A stretch of 64,000 nt of DNA from Ischnura elegans (lineage: Eukaryota; Arthropoda; Insecta; Odonata; Coenagrionidae): positions 92,873,030 to 92,937,029 of the forward strand of contig NC_060246.1 of assembly GCF_921293095.1 (NCBI RefSeq), given 5' to 3'. Numbering within the stretch: position 1 is the stretch's first letter; the number at the start of each line of letters is the position of its first letter. Shown here piece by piece: positions 1 to 12,300 of this stretch. Position numbers and translations under genes: made by a program. The notes below the pieces were generated by a model. That model searched no databases and had not been told where the DNA came from. It saw nothing but the letters and a program-made list of their open reading frames with translations.

Positions 1-149
1 TCATCTAGTAGCCCAACAATACCACTCCACTCAGCTGGCAGTGTCCAGAGCATAAACGCTCACTTCCAAGCTTGGAGAATAGGAGATGAGCATTTATGCT
101 CTGGACACTGCCAGCTAAGCGGATTCGTATTGTTTGGGCTTCTAGATGA
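1..149. repeat. Foldback hairpin element
   Basis: The ends CATCTAG/CTAGATG and the arms GGCAGTGTCCAGAGCATAAA (about 39-60) and its complement (about 90-116) form a long imperfect hairpin. The element may extend beyond position 1. Confidence 0.65.
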
Positions 150-240
150 GTGATTTAATTTGGTGGGCGATTTCTGAGCATTTATGCAGTGGAAGTATCG
201 CACTGTCACCAAACAGCAATTATTGAGTTTTGGAAATAAA

Positions 241-457
241 GGAGTAAAACTCTGTCAGGCTCACTATTATATTAATATGGGCATGACCCAGGTTTCGTAA
301 CATAGTTACATCTTCAGGTGACTGATCTTACATGCATCTTATATTTATACATGTATGCGTTTGTTATGTAAGATCAGTCACCTGAAGATGTAATACTATA
401 CAAAACCCAGGTCGTGCCCATATTAATATAATAGTGAACCTGACAAAGTTTTACTCC
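241..457. repeat. Foldback hairpin element with CTGAAGATG motif
   Basis: Near-perfect inverted repeat of about 90 bp per arm from GGAGTAAAAC at 241 to GTTTTACTCC at 457, with a short central spacer. Each arm carries a CTGAAGATG...AAAC motif; in the left arm it is written on the minus strand. MITE-like, no coding capacity. Confidence 0.8.
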
Positions 458-988
458 AATTTAGTTTAGTTTATTTCCAATATGGAGAGGTTTCACAAAG
501 TCAAGCCTGAAGTTATCAGTTACATATTCATAGAGTAATTAAGAAAACTGCTCTTCCGTGTCCAGACTAAACATTTTCTGACTTACAAGTGGCAAGTTTT
601 CCAGGGGTACACCTCTAGGGTACTACAGAGACCGAGCTCAGTGAGAAGGGAATTGAAATTTCTTGAGGCGTAATTATTGGTCATCAATAACAAATTCATG
701 CTAAAAAAATTCACATTGTTATGAGAAAACTTTATTAAGAGTGTAAAATATGTCAAGATGCACGAGTGATTCACTCACCAAATATTGATAGCCTTCCTTG
801 GCATAATTTTTGTTAGATAGCAGTTTTTTTCTATAGCCTGAACAAACAGAGTGGAGGGCAGAGATGCACCCAGCCAATTAAGCGACAGCGGAGAGTGATG
901 GTGTAGGTAAAAAGCACAGTTAATTTGGATTGTGCCACATTTACATAGGGTAATCCTGTCTGAAAACGGGCAATCAAAAAACAATATA
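458..988. other. Unannotated stretch, nothing recognised
   Basis: AT-rich sequence with short open frames and no family resemblance, repeat boundary or RNA gene that I can support. Confidence 0.4.
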
Positions 989-2937
989 CAGTGGAACCCC
1001 GATTTATCGTTCCCGCATTCATCGTTCGCCGCTCCTGGTCCCAAATTAAGTTCCATAAAGACAATGTAATTTTTTCCCGCATCTATCGTTCCCCGAAGTA
1101 TCGTTTTCCCGCATTGATCGTTTGAAGATCGCGGTCCCGTTGAATAATTTTCCCGCATTCATCGTTTGATAAAAATGAGACGAAGTGTTTACAACGTATT
1201 ATTTATGGCTAATAACAACAGACACATAGTTTGAATCTTCCCCAGGAGATTAATATGCGATAGGGAGAAGCAGAGTGCCGTGGGATAGTTACATTAGCGC
1301 ATTTCCCAAGATCCGGTATCCCCCTCCATTCAGCACTCGCCACCCCCCGGTTGAAGCTTTCTTCTTCTCCGAAATAAAAAAGTCCCAGCTCGAGCAGGGA
1401 TCGTATTACGACGACCTTAGCTTCGAAAGAAAATATCAAGTTACTCGAGGACAAAAGAAACCTTTTTCACGCCTCCCCCTTTCTCGACCGCTGACTTTTT
1501 TTTAGCTGACTCGCTTCAAAGATCTCTGGAGGTCAACTGCTGCATGAATCACCGATTAGCCCAAAAGGTGTGTAAAAATGAATTTCGGCAATTGGTATTA
1601 TACTTTTATTAGATTGAGATATTAGTGATGTGCACGTAATTCAAAAAAGAATGATACCAAACACGACGTATTTCTAACGTTATTTAACCATTTTAAGCAA
1701 GGAAATAGTTGGAATAATACGATGGTGATTTCTGGCGAATATCGATATCCTCGCAGCTGATAGTGAGCTTCGCGGCAGTTGATGCCGATTTTTTTTCGAA
1801 AACAAGGCGTCTGGTTACAATTTACGAGTTATGCTACAAGTCTCACTTGTCTGATGTGCTAACGAAGCGATATCTTCTCAGGATATTTTGTTTCTCCCTA
1901 CTAGCAATCTGAATTCATCTGCTCATCTAGAGCTACGCTACTTATTGTTAGAAATGAGTGGGTAAGTTGCCTTCTCTATAGGATAAAAAATTTCATTGCG
2001 CAGTCATATGGTCCTGCTTCACCATCTGCAGTAAGCTCTGCCTACGCCGTACGCGATAGCATTAGTGCCGAACTTCACCTCGTACGAGTGGTTCCGTACT
2101 TTCCGGGGTGGATTGACTTAAAACTAGCTAGTGTTTTCTGTGTGGATTCAATGGAGTCCGGTTTCATTTTCATTAGTTTTATTCTTATTCGTCTTCGGAC
2201 CATGGCCCTTCCGAAGACACAAGTGAGAAATTTAAAAGATGGACTGAAAATAATTGATGATGAAGAAAAGAATCCGGGCTAGAAATATGTGAATATTGCA
2301 GAACGCCTCGGTATGTCCGGTAGCACATGACGGCAGGGGTGGGGGTAGAGCGAGATCCCTGGTGAAAACAAGAAGTGGGATGAAGCCGAGGATCAGGTGG
2401 GCGTGCCGCTGACGATTAACGCCACATTGCCTCAATCATATTAAAAATTTAATTGCTAGAAAGGAATATTTCAAATAATAAACTATTTTTGGCCTTCTTG
2501 ATCCATGTCATAACCAATCACTGCGACGGCGAAATCAGTGGTTTGAGGCATAACACGCACATTTCTCTCGTAAATACGTGTACTTGAAATGGCATTTGAT
2601 GGATAAGAATTTTTACATCAGACAGAAATGCATAATAGCAGTGAAAATTCCGAGTGGAGTGCAAACATTTTTTAGCAAGGCGGCTTGTTCCTTCAGGATA
2701 TTAGAAAGAGAGATAAGTCGAATCAACAATATGACCTAAGTGTTTCGATAAAGTAATAATATTCCTGTAATCAGCTAAAACTTCGTTTGAATCCATTATT
2801 GAATATCATAATTCGCAAAAATCCAGCGGATCCTGGGACATAGGCACCCGGACAAACATTCCCGCATTGATCGTTTTCCCGCATTCATCGTTTTTTTCAT
2901 CCATCCCCATGAAAAACGACAGATCGAGGTTCCACTG
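989..2937 (+). mobile_element. Tigger/pogo-like DNA element, copy A (non-autonomous)
   Basis: Flanked by TA target duplications (987-988 and 2938-2939) with inverted termini CAGTGGAACCCCGAT / ATCGAGGTTCCACTG, typical of pogo/Tigger elements. Subterminal repeats of ATCGTTCCCGCATT type recur at both ends. The interior shows only an N-terminal helix-turn-helix relic and no DDE domain, so it could move only with another element's transposase. A second copy lies inverted at about 11,890-13,782. Confidence 0.85.
2199..2330 (+). pseudogene. Relic of a CENP-B/Tigger-type N-terminal HTH
   Basis: Reads MALPKTQVRNLKDGLKIIDD EEKNPG, then a TAG, then KYVNIAERLGMSGST and TGA. The K-x-x-I-x-x-x-x-x-NPG ... 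IAxxLGMS pattern resembles the psq-type HTH that begins Tigger transposases. Two in-frame stops disable it. Confidence 0.55.
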
Positions 2938-3863
2938 TAGTCGAAATCAGTCTGCGCCTTCCCAGCACCACTGATCTGACCCATGTGAATTTGGCTTATG
3001 CTATTAATGAAAATACCAGAGACCTGAAAACCAAAACTTAAATAAAACACAAGAGCTAAATGGACACCTTTTGATACTGATTTTAGAAGGCATTTCCGGG
3101 CTCCAGATTTTCTAGGTCATCCTAAATTTTGAAGAGTGTAAAAAAAGTTACACGACACTGACTGATGAAAATGAGTAAGGGCAACCTTGCCAACAAAAAT
3201 ATCTGCAATATATTTCATGATTTAAGTGATTGTATCCAAGAACCATGCATCTTTGGCTGTGTAATACGCTACTGCACCATCATGCATAACTTGCTTTCAC
3301 GAGAGCTTACGCTTATTGTTTCCAGGAGTTGAGAACAGTGTAATAACAACACATCCTCACAGAACCGCATCCCACTACAACTGCCTCTGGAGCAACTTTG
3401 CGCACTGCAACTATTTGACGCTTTGTCTGGGGTATGGTTTCTGACTACACTCAGTGATTTGACACATCTTAACAATCCTGGGCTATCCCAAATCCGTAAC
3501 CACATCACCAAAAATTGTGCAACGTTCGGTCATTGATGGTTTTTTGGAAATCATTACCAATAATTGTTTTGCAAAATTTAATTTGCAAATTGATACAAAA
3601 ATATGCAAGTTACGGCAAAGAAATCTTATTCCTCTGTGAAAAAGCTTAGATGCTAAAGAGAATCAGTAAATAAAGGGGAATTGAAGGGTTTCATAGTTCA
3701 CCTTCGGTTATAATCAGTCCCAATGTAGGGAGTGATTCGTCAGGGATTATGAGCACTCGTTAAACCAAGCTTCCACTGAATCATCTTACTTTTTTCTAAT
3801 TGAAGTAGGTACCAGATTACATACTTGTCTGTATCAAGCTCTATTACATTAGATGAAATGAAG
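2938..3863. other. Unannotated stretch, nothing recognised
   Basis: No coding or repeat structure recognised; an 80-codon minus-strand open frame at 3,269-3,511 has no family resemblance. Confidence 0.4.
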
Positions 3864-4051
3864 TCATCATCATCAACAGCCATCAATCCAAAGATTGGAT
3901 TCATGCAGGTCTGTACTTATTTCTCCGACCAACTTATCTTTTAGCAATTACATAATTCTTCTGCTTTCCATCCTTCATCACCTGCTCTATGTATCTCAAA
4001 CCCGACCTACCTATGCCGTTCTTCCCTCCCACCATGCACATCTCATTTGTA
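3864..4051. repeat. Interspersed repeat fragment (ATCATCATC ... CAATCCAAAGATTGG type)
   Basis: The run ATCATCATCAACAGCCATCA followed by ATCCAAAGATTGGATTCATG resembles a dispersed arthropod repeat I recall from many genomes. It is interrupted by the Tigger-like element that starts at 4,054. Confidence 0.35.
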
Positions 4052-4053
4052 TA

Positions 4054-5391
4054 CAGTAGACTCTCGTTAATACGAACAACCTAATTACGAAGTTCTCGTT
4101 ATTACCAAGCAAATCGTTGCTCCTGACGAAAAGGCCTATCCAAGCTATAGTGAAAGAAACGTTATAAGGAAATTTTCGTTTTTGCGAAATTATGAATCTC
4201 AGTCCCGGTCCCGGCGGTTACAAAATGAACTTTATTACAAAGTTATGTGCATACGCAATGGCATTTAGGTGGATATTCACCATGCTAAGTTTTAATAATC
4301 GCGCCACGTTTAAGTTCTTCTCGTGTACTGTGCCCAAGAGCGTCAATTATGGTTCTTTATTCAGTTTACATGCAACATCATGTAATAAACTTCATTTCTG
4401 TGGAGTCATGGTGACCCACTAATAACCGCTCGTAAATTGGAAGTACAGTCAGTCCTCTTCCTATGCACATTCGATTTACAAATTTTCTGATACACGAGCA
4501 TTCAAAATTTTCAAATTTCGAATTAGGCACCTTTCGATTAGGCCAATGCTACGTGGTGTGGCCTAAGGGAACTCTCACTGTGGGCACAATCTGAAAAAAG
4601 TATCATTGAATCTGGTGTGAAATTAGGAACTGTTCAGCGTTTCACCCGTTCTTCACTGCGGGAAACTATTTTTCCAGATGCGTCGCATGCCCAGCTAGAT
4701 CAGTTCGTCACAATCGTGAGTTAGCGCATACGTGTAATGCAGTGTTGCATTTTGCAGGATAACAGTACTCCCCGATTCCTTGCATACAGTCCGGCGGGTG
4801 AGAGTTGTCCGATGACGGCACAATAGGAGGGGCGGATAACCCTGCGCCAGCACGGTTTGCAGCCAATCGCTGCCCCCCAAACGCACCTCACACCCTTGCC
4901 TAATCATACAATGTTGTCAAATGCATTAGGAGCACCTAAATAAGCCTGATCCACCAAAACAAGCCCTTTCTTTGAATCACCAAAACAAGTGATTCTTCCT
5001 CTGGGTCCTTCATGCTCGTCCTCCCTCCCTTCTCCTTTCTTCTTTGTAGGCGTTTCCCTTACCTGGCAACCTTGCCCCCTACCCCGATCTAGACTGCCTG
5101 TCATCGGACAACTCTCAGCAGGCAGACTGTAGGTTTATCAACTTAGGAACAAGGTCTTGGAACGCATCTAGTTCGTATATCGGACTTACTGCATTCGGGA
5201 AGATATCATGGACTGAGTCATGCAGCATTATTTTGTTGAGAAAGTGAAACGTATATTTCCTCATAATTTAATCGCGTTTATTATGTACAGTTTTTTTCGA
5301 CGATTCCTAAAAGAAACGTTCATACGAACTTCGTTATTACGAACCTCCGGTTTTTCGGTACCGTATACTTCGTAATAATGAGAGTATACTG
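4054..5391. mobile_element. Tigger/pogo-like element, CAGTAGACTCTCGTTAATACG family
   Basis: TA duplications at 4,052-4,053 and 5,392-5,393 bracket inverted termini CAGTAGACTCTCGTTAATAC / GTAATAATGAGAGTATACTG, with extra GTTATTACGAA repeats inside both ends. No transposase reading frame is recognisable in the 1.3 kb; a further CAGTCAGTCCTC-type end near 4,447 suggests a nested insertion. Confidence 0.75.
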
Positions 5392-5393
5392 TA

Positions 5394-6220
5394 ACTGTAT
5401 TTTTTTCTACCTTACACCCAACAAAATCAAATCACAATAAATAAGAACATACATTGACTTCATTTCCTAATACTGCTGAGAAGACCTGTTAGCTTAATGC
5501 AGAAAGATGGACAGCACTCCATCAGCGGGTTTGAAGGAATGCAAATTTTAATGTAACTGCTTTTGCACAGACTTTCACTTCCCTACAAGCAGTGATGAAT
5601 TCATCACCAGTTTACTTTCAATATGATAATAACTAGCTTACAGTCACTCAACTATCAAAGACCATATTACATTTTATTAATTTTTACATACATATAAATC
5701 ATGATTTTCTGTTAGCTTGATTTTAAACTTATTTTTAAAAACAGCTTCATTGATGGAATATTTTTCTAGCCATATTCCTGAGTAAATATGATTTCAAAAT
5801 TATGTTACGAAGAATTTAATAACAATTATTGATAAAAAAAACCCACCACTGAATTACACAGAATGGAGAAAGCAAAAATTGGTTGCAATGTAGTACCATA
5901 CCAATTGACTTGGTCCGTACTGTGATGGTCCGAGGCCATCACAAGTGTGCCTAAGTTCATATTGTAGAAAGCCGATCGTTTGAAGTTTCGCGACTTTGGC
6001 AAGAAGAGTTTATATTGTTCTTTATCCATATTTTTTTAGATATTGTCTTATGTAATAACACAGAATGTATTTTTGTGTTACTTGTGTTGCCAAAGTTATG
6101 ACAGTGCGTAGTGAAACCCTAGTGAAGTGCGTCGTCTGCATTTAAACTCGCAAAAAAAAGAACATAGAATAAAGCAGACGACGGAAAAAGTGAGGAATTA
6201 TGGTAGACCCTCGTAACGTA
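5394..6220. other. Unannotated stretch, nothing recognised
   Basis: AT-rich; short open frames only. No gene, RNA or repeat boundary supported. Confidence 0.4.
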
Positions 6221-6223
6221 TTA

Positions 6224-6457
6224 AGGCCGTTTTACACAGTACACGGAATTGTGCAACCTGACGTACGTACGAAGGTGCAATCAAAATTGCATCGTGTAAA
6301 GCGGTGAATTGCTAGAACACATGCGAGAATGCATGGATGCGAGACGGCAAAATAGCCCCTGTTCTAATTTCGTTCATGCATTCGCGGAATTCCACGCCAT
6401 TTTAGAAATTAATGCAGCTCTAACCTGCGCAACTCCGTGCCCCGTGTAAAACGGCCT
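6224..6457. mobile_element. Harbinger-like MITE, 234 bp
   Basis: Inverted termini AGGCCGTTTTACACAGTACA / GTGTAAAACGGCCT flanked by TTA on both sides (6,221-6,223 and 6,458-6,460), the 3-bp target signature of PIF/Harbinger. GC-rich, palindromic, non-coding. A diverged relative lies at 28,261-28,486. Confidence 0.75.
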
Positions 6458-6460
6458 TTA

Positions 6461-9150
6461 GGAAGGTAGATTAGAGAGAGAGAAAGACCTGATTGCATGG
6501 CATACTGCCGAGTGGTTCTACACTCACAGTGGGAGTCCGCCTTCATAGTGGGACCGAGGACATCCAGTCAAGGCACGGGAAAGCGATCTTTACATGAGGA
6601 GCCCAACCCAGTAGAATAATGGTGTTCTGGGCAATATTGGGAGCAGATATCATCACCTCTTTGGCCCTTCATCCTACACCCAGGATTCCTAGAGGATTTG
6701 TTCTCGCTCAACAAAACTTCGTAAGAATTCCCGTCACCATGTGTTCTTATGGTTCCCACATTTCAATAGCCATTGACTTCCGATGTATTTTTTTGGTTTT
6801 GTGTACTTTAAAAATTCAAAACCACTCTCAGTGTCTTCTAACCCTGGTCATTAAGTTCTCAAAAAAAAGGACCACATAGAGTGGACTATTAGTATAACTT
6901 TCTATCTCAAAAATGTATCAATTACCAGCATTACTTGAAGGGGACATCCTGCGCCTTGTCCAAATTTGTTATTTTGTTTAAATTATTTTGTTGGAGGCAA
7001 AGCTGTTGTAGCCATCCCTGGTCAAATCTCATGGGAAAGGCCAAGGTCTGAACACAAAGGGAAGGGAGTTAGTTGGAACCACTACAGTACGTAGGAATAG
7101 ATAACCATCACACCATTTGCCTTGGTCTTCATGTAATTCATTAATCCTAGATGCTCTTTTCCATGTCTTCACCAGCTGCTCATACTGGCTCATGGTAAAA
7201 ATAATAAGTGCACAAATTTTGATGGATGCACTCACTAAAAATTTCTAATCATTGAGCAGAGAGTAATGAAGTTAATACTTGAGAGTGTAAAGACACCATT
7301 TACCATTTGGGCACCAGTGACTGTACAGGGGGATAAAGGGCAATAGCAATCCCGAAGAAAAAAAAGAACATAGGATAGCCCAAATTATCCATCCTAATCG
7401 AGGGTAAGTCCATAACAATTAAAAGAGATAGAAAATAAATTCGAGATCATTTTCTCCGCAATCTTTCCATTGGTTTCAGTGTCATGATTTAACAGTACAT
7501 ATAGCATGCATTTCATTAAAAGACTACTTGGTAGTTAGGAGGAGGGAACGCATAGGAAAGGAGAATAGAGGAAGGAAAGAAAGGGAGCGTAAAGAAGGTT
7601 TAGAGGGACCGGCTAGGGAATTGATAGGCAAACAATCCAACGAATGGTTAATCAAACGAGAAATAATCAAAGCTCCACTGTACATCCTACACAGGAGAAT
7701 ATTCCATATACCAAGCCATTCCCCTAACATTTAGCCGTGGAACCACCAAATGTTGAGTACAGGACTAAAATCATTCCATGGAAAGTCACACACTCAAACA
7801 ACAATTTACTCAAACAATATCTTAAAACTCAATACTACTGTGTTTCACTGAGCAAAAAACATCTCAAAATCCCACTTGAAATACAACAACAAATTCTACA
7901 GGACTCCAAAATATGTGGCCATCCCCCTTATTCTTGCTTAAATGTTAATTTTTTTGCCCATTAGATAGATTCACAGCCTTTCCTTATCCTGTGAGTTTTA
8001 CACAAAAATTCTGATTAAATTACAGCCAATAGTTTTGGGTAGGATAACATTTAAGTCAAACTAACTCAAGGAGGTTGAAGTATAAATTTTGAAACATTTA
8101 TAGACTAAAATGAAAAGCTACCAACAGACATTCCCTCAAAAAAATATTTCCTATTTAATGCTCACAGTCAGGGTAAGAAAACATACTTTTTCATTTGCCT
8201 CCAAATATAAATAAATTTTCAATCAACAAATTCTTATTCTTCAAAGCACTGAACAGACATGAAAGCAGTGAAAAAAATATTGAGCAAAATCAGATTTCCA
8301 TGATGCTAAAATAATTCTGAGTTTTCCAATGCATTCATAGCTACAGCTAGACTTGGCTAGTTTTTTTTCAGATAAATAGCAGAAAATAAATTCCAAACAG
8401 AAGCAAACCCATAATTAACTTTTCAAAATATAAAAATGAAAATTATTGAAGGTATTCATTACAGAAATTTTAGCTCACAATCCACTCGTTTCGAACACCT
8501 TAGAGTGTAGCCCATTCACAAAAGTACAAGACAAATTGCTTCAAAAATTATGATATTTTACTCTGAAAAGAAATGAAATTCTCTAATTTTATCATTTACT
8601 ATCAGCTGACACACCATTACTGCTCCTGAGTTATTAGACTCTTAAGTACATAAGGATAAAAATTTCATCAAAATCATTCTTCTGTCTTACACATGATAGT
8701 CACCTTCAACCTCTAGCAACCCTATGTTTCAATAATGCATGCCAATAAAAATTACCCCATTCCTTACAACAATAATACAACATATTTTTTCTTTTCAGTA
8801 AAACCACCACCAAAAATACCAAAACTAACCAGGGACACAACTCTTTGCATTCCCATCTCCCCTTAATAACACCACTAACTAACAATAATGGAAAGTATAG
8901 TTAAAATGTACTGACATTATCTTGAAAAGTAATGTAAAGATTATACTAGTATCATGTCACCTGCAACAGAAAAACAAAGAAAAGTATTTCTATCAGCAAG
9001 CATCCATATGCAGCATGCTTACCTAATAAGTAGCACCATTGACTAAATTACAAATAGCCATGTCATAATACTCAGCCAAAGAAGATTACCTAACCACAGA
9101 CAAATACTAGATGTAAAAAATTATATTCTTAAATGTAACTAAGGACTCAC
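6461..9150. other. Presumed C2CD5 intron downstream of exon 6
   Basis: No exon matching the remainder of C2CD5 was recognised. Several open frames of 60-86 codons (for example 6,619-6,879 plus, 7,029-7,235 minus, 7,528-7,734 plus) show no domain or family resemblance and are treated as chance. Confidence 0.5.
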
Positions 9151-9336
9151 TCTAATGGTTCCTGTTGGGTAGTGCTCGTTACTTGATTAGCTGGAGATGG
9201 AGATGGTGAAGGGGAAGGAGAGTGAAGGTGCGATTGCATCTGAGGAGGAGCTTGAAGCTTGACAAGTGTCGCTGCTGTCCCAATGCCTCGAACAACAATG
9301 CCAGTCTCACCTTCCAGATCAAAACTTTGCTGATAC
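9151..9336 (-). CDS. C2CD5: C2CD5 coding exon 6 (last one seen)
   Basis: Acceptor TTTCATAG, donor GTGAGT. Encodes YQQSFDLEGETGIVVRGIGT, then a low-complexity stretch with a run of Ser-Pro dipeptides near residues 300-308. It leaves phase 2, so at least one further exon must lie beyond the window. Confidence 0.92.
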
Positions 9337-12300
9337 CTATGAAACAAGGCGATTTCTAGAATTTTGGAAGAAACTAAAGCAATTTTTAACTAGGTAAACT
9401 TTATGCTTTAACCCTTATAGTGCCAGGAGGCAGATCCATTGGTCTGCGGGATATGTGCGAAGAATGCCAAGGGCCAGGATTTTTTACAATCACAGCTTTT
9501 ATTTTTTGTGCTTCATGTAGCTTTTATATCTATTTTTTAGTATCTGTCATGTTTAAAATACCCTAGAGTATTGAGAGCAAACAGTAAAAAAATTAGTTTC
9601 TGAAAATGTATATTCCCAGTCAGCACAAAAGATAATTTAGATGGAAATTATTTTGGTAATTTGAGGAAAATTTACCCTAGTAACCTTTACCCTTTCTTTA
9701 CCACGTAATTACTCACTAGCAGATTTGCCAACGGAACGTGCCTGGCAATTATAATTTCTAACTATAACTGGAGAATGAAGTAAACTAAACTAAGTTACCG
9801 GATATAATGCTGAAAATAGGAAACTTTAATTCAGTGGAAAATTTAAGCAGCGAGTTGCATCACTTTTTGTTGTGGCGCCATGGTGAGACAATATGTACTC
9901 TTTAATAACCTTCATAACTGTAATTTGGTTCCCTCAACCACTGCTATAGTATAGCGCTCTTTATTTACAGTGATTTCATTGAAAATTCAGGTGATAAAGG
10001 TTTGGAAAAGCAGTTTTTAGGATTCTCGTTCGGGTGAATTTGTTTCCTCGTAATCGTGGCGTGAGGAGTTAGGTGCGGAAACTGTTGTCACCGCGTGCTC
10101 AACACAAGAAAAATAGTTTCAAGTTTAACATTGTTTCTATGATAAAAGAAATCAAATCCGCAATTCCTCTTATAACATAGCTGTTATTTCTTTTGGTCAA
10201 TTATCTTTCATCGAGTACGTACGTCCTCATGAATGTAGGTTTTATTTTTGTTACTATTTCCCTTTCACTAAGTGGTTGTTACCTAATATAAATGTCGTAT
10301 TTGTATATTTAGTTACTTTCCGTCGTTCAATAAACAGTTATTCTACAATATCAATGTCGATTTCGTTTATTGGTCATGTATATGAACTCCTATAGCGCAT
10401 TAAAGCTATGTACTGCTAGTTCACAATAGCACCGACAGAGGGGGTGTCATTATGTTTCTTTTAAAGTTCCACAGATGACTCTGATGTCGCATCGGGAAGT
10501 TTAACCCGGAAAAAGTATGAATTTTACCCATGTTTTACCATCAAATTACCCAAATTTTACCACTTAAATTTACAGATAATTTAACCGTTGACACGCAGGT
10601 TAGTCATCTTTTACCACAATTTTACCCATGTAACATAAGGGTAATAATGGGGTAATTTATTTTTTGTGCTGACTGGGTTAATTTAATATACATTTTTAAG
10701 CGAAAATCTAAAAATTTGCCAAAAAATAAGTCCTGGCATTCTTCAGCATACCAGGCAAAATAGGCTGGAACTAAAAGGGTTAATGGTTAATTTTAATGAA
10801 GCCACACCAACTACATTTTAACTGTAGGTGAAGTCAACTTCCAGCAGAATACTCATATGAAGAGTGCTGAATTTCCCACAGAACCCCTCAGCTCTCTCTA
10901 TAGCACAACTGTCAACTAAATGCTTCAAAAATACACAACTTACCCGAGCACAGCATTAGCTCCAAGCTCAATAGCCTTGAGCCCAATGCGGCGACGTAGT
11001 TCACCAGAAAGTTTGAAGAAGAGTGCTTGTCTAGCTTCATTGGAAGCCCGAGGGGTTCTTATTTTGTCTATCCATTGGTGCTCTGGATCTCCTTCAACAA
11101 CTAGCTCACCAACAAGTCCTTGAAGCCTTGACACCACGTGGCCCTCAGGGATGGAGCCCGCTGAGAAGAAAGGAAAATTAACTTCAATATAGCATTAATA
11201 GAAAAAATAAATAAGGGTGAAAAAAATTGCTTTCACCACTTGTAAAAACCTTTCCAGGGTTCCCACTCTACCTGAATAATGAAATTCACGGCTTTTTCCA
11301 GGTTTTCACGGTTATTTTTCACGTTTTCACGGTTCTTTTCAGGTTTTCACGGTCACAATTTCGCTAAATTCACGGTCCGTTAATAAGCCAGCAATAAGAA
11401 AATCACTGGCCGTATATCAACAGAAAATTAACGTACGCGGCAAACGCTGTGAATGTTAACGCCGCAATGAAAAGTGATATCTGTTATGACGTGATCTATC
11501 GTTTGCAAAATTCAGGACCGACTAAAGGACCAGCACAACCGCGCTCTTGCCGGGACGCCGAATACCCTTCGGACCTTCTTCCGTCCGGACACCCGAGGTC
11601 CTTTTTTAATTCCTCGCCGAGAGATTGTTTTTTGCGCACGTTGTTATTACTGCACAGTAACCGAATTTCCCCCACTCCAATCATTCTTATTTAACGGAAA
11701 ATATTTTATTTAAATTGTTTATAGAATATAATAAATTGATTCCCTCTTATTTAACGGGAAATATTTTATGAAAATTGTTTATAGAACATAATAAATCGAA
11801 AAACAATTTCATACACCGTATAAGCACAAATCTAAGACGAACACGATTCTAAGACTACCCTCCTTTTTTGGAACTCCACTAGGGGAAAAAAATTTTTTCC
11901 TAAAAACGATACGATTATAAAATGAATGCGGAAATACGATCAATGCCTTATTTTTTGCTAGGTTGCCTATGTCCCAGGAAACGCAGGATTTTGGCGAGTA
12001 ATTAAGATATTCAATAAAGGTTTCAAACAATATTTTAGATAATAACAGGAATAGTAGTACTTTATCAAGACACATAGGTCATATTGTTAATTCGACCCAT
12101 ATCTCTTTCAAAATTCTGAAGGAAAATGCCACCTCACTAAAAAAATGTTTGATCTCCACTCGGCATTTACACTGCTATTATGGATTTCAGTCTGATGTAA
12201 AAATTCTTATCCATTAAACACCATTTCCAGTACACGTATTCACGAGAGCAATGTGCATGTTGTGCCTAAATCAACCGCATTCACTGGCAAAGTGACTGGT

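Noticed and set aside
292-405. A canonical hammerhead ribozyme at the 241-457 foldback
   Set aside because: CTGAAGATG has one base too many relative to the CUGANGA core plus stem II, and stem I does not pair; kept as a motif finding only.
7528-7734. Basic, Arg/Glu-rich 68-codon frame as a possible C2CD5 exon or small gene
   Set aside because: Overlaps an equally long frame on the other strand, has no splice sites fitting C2CD5 phase 2 and no family resemblance.
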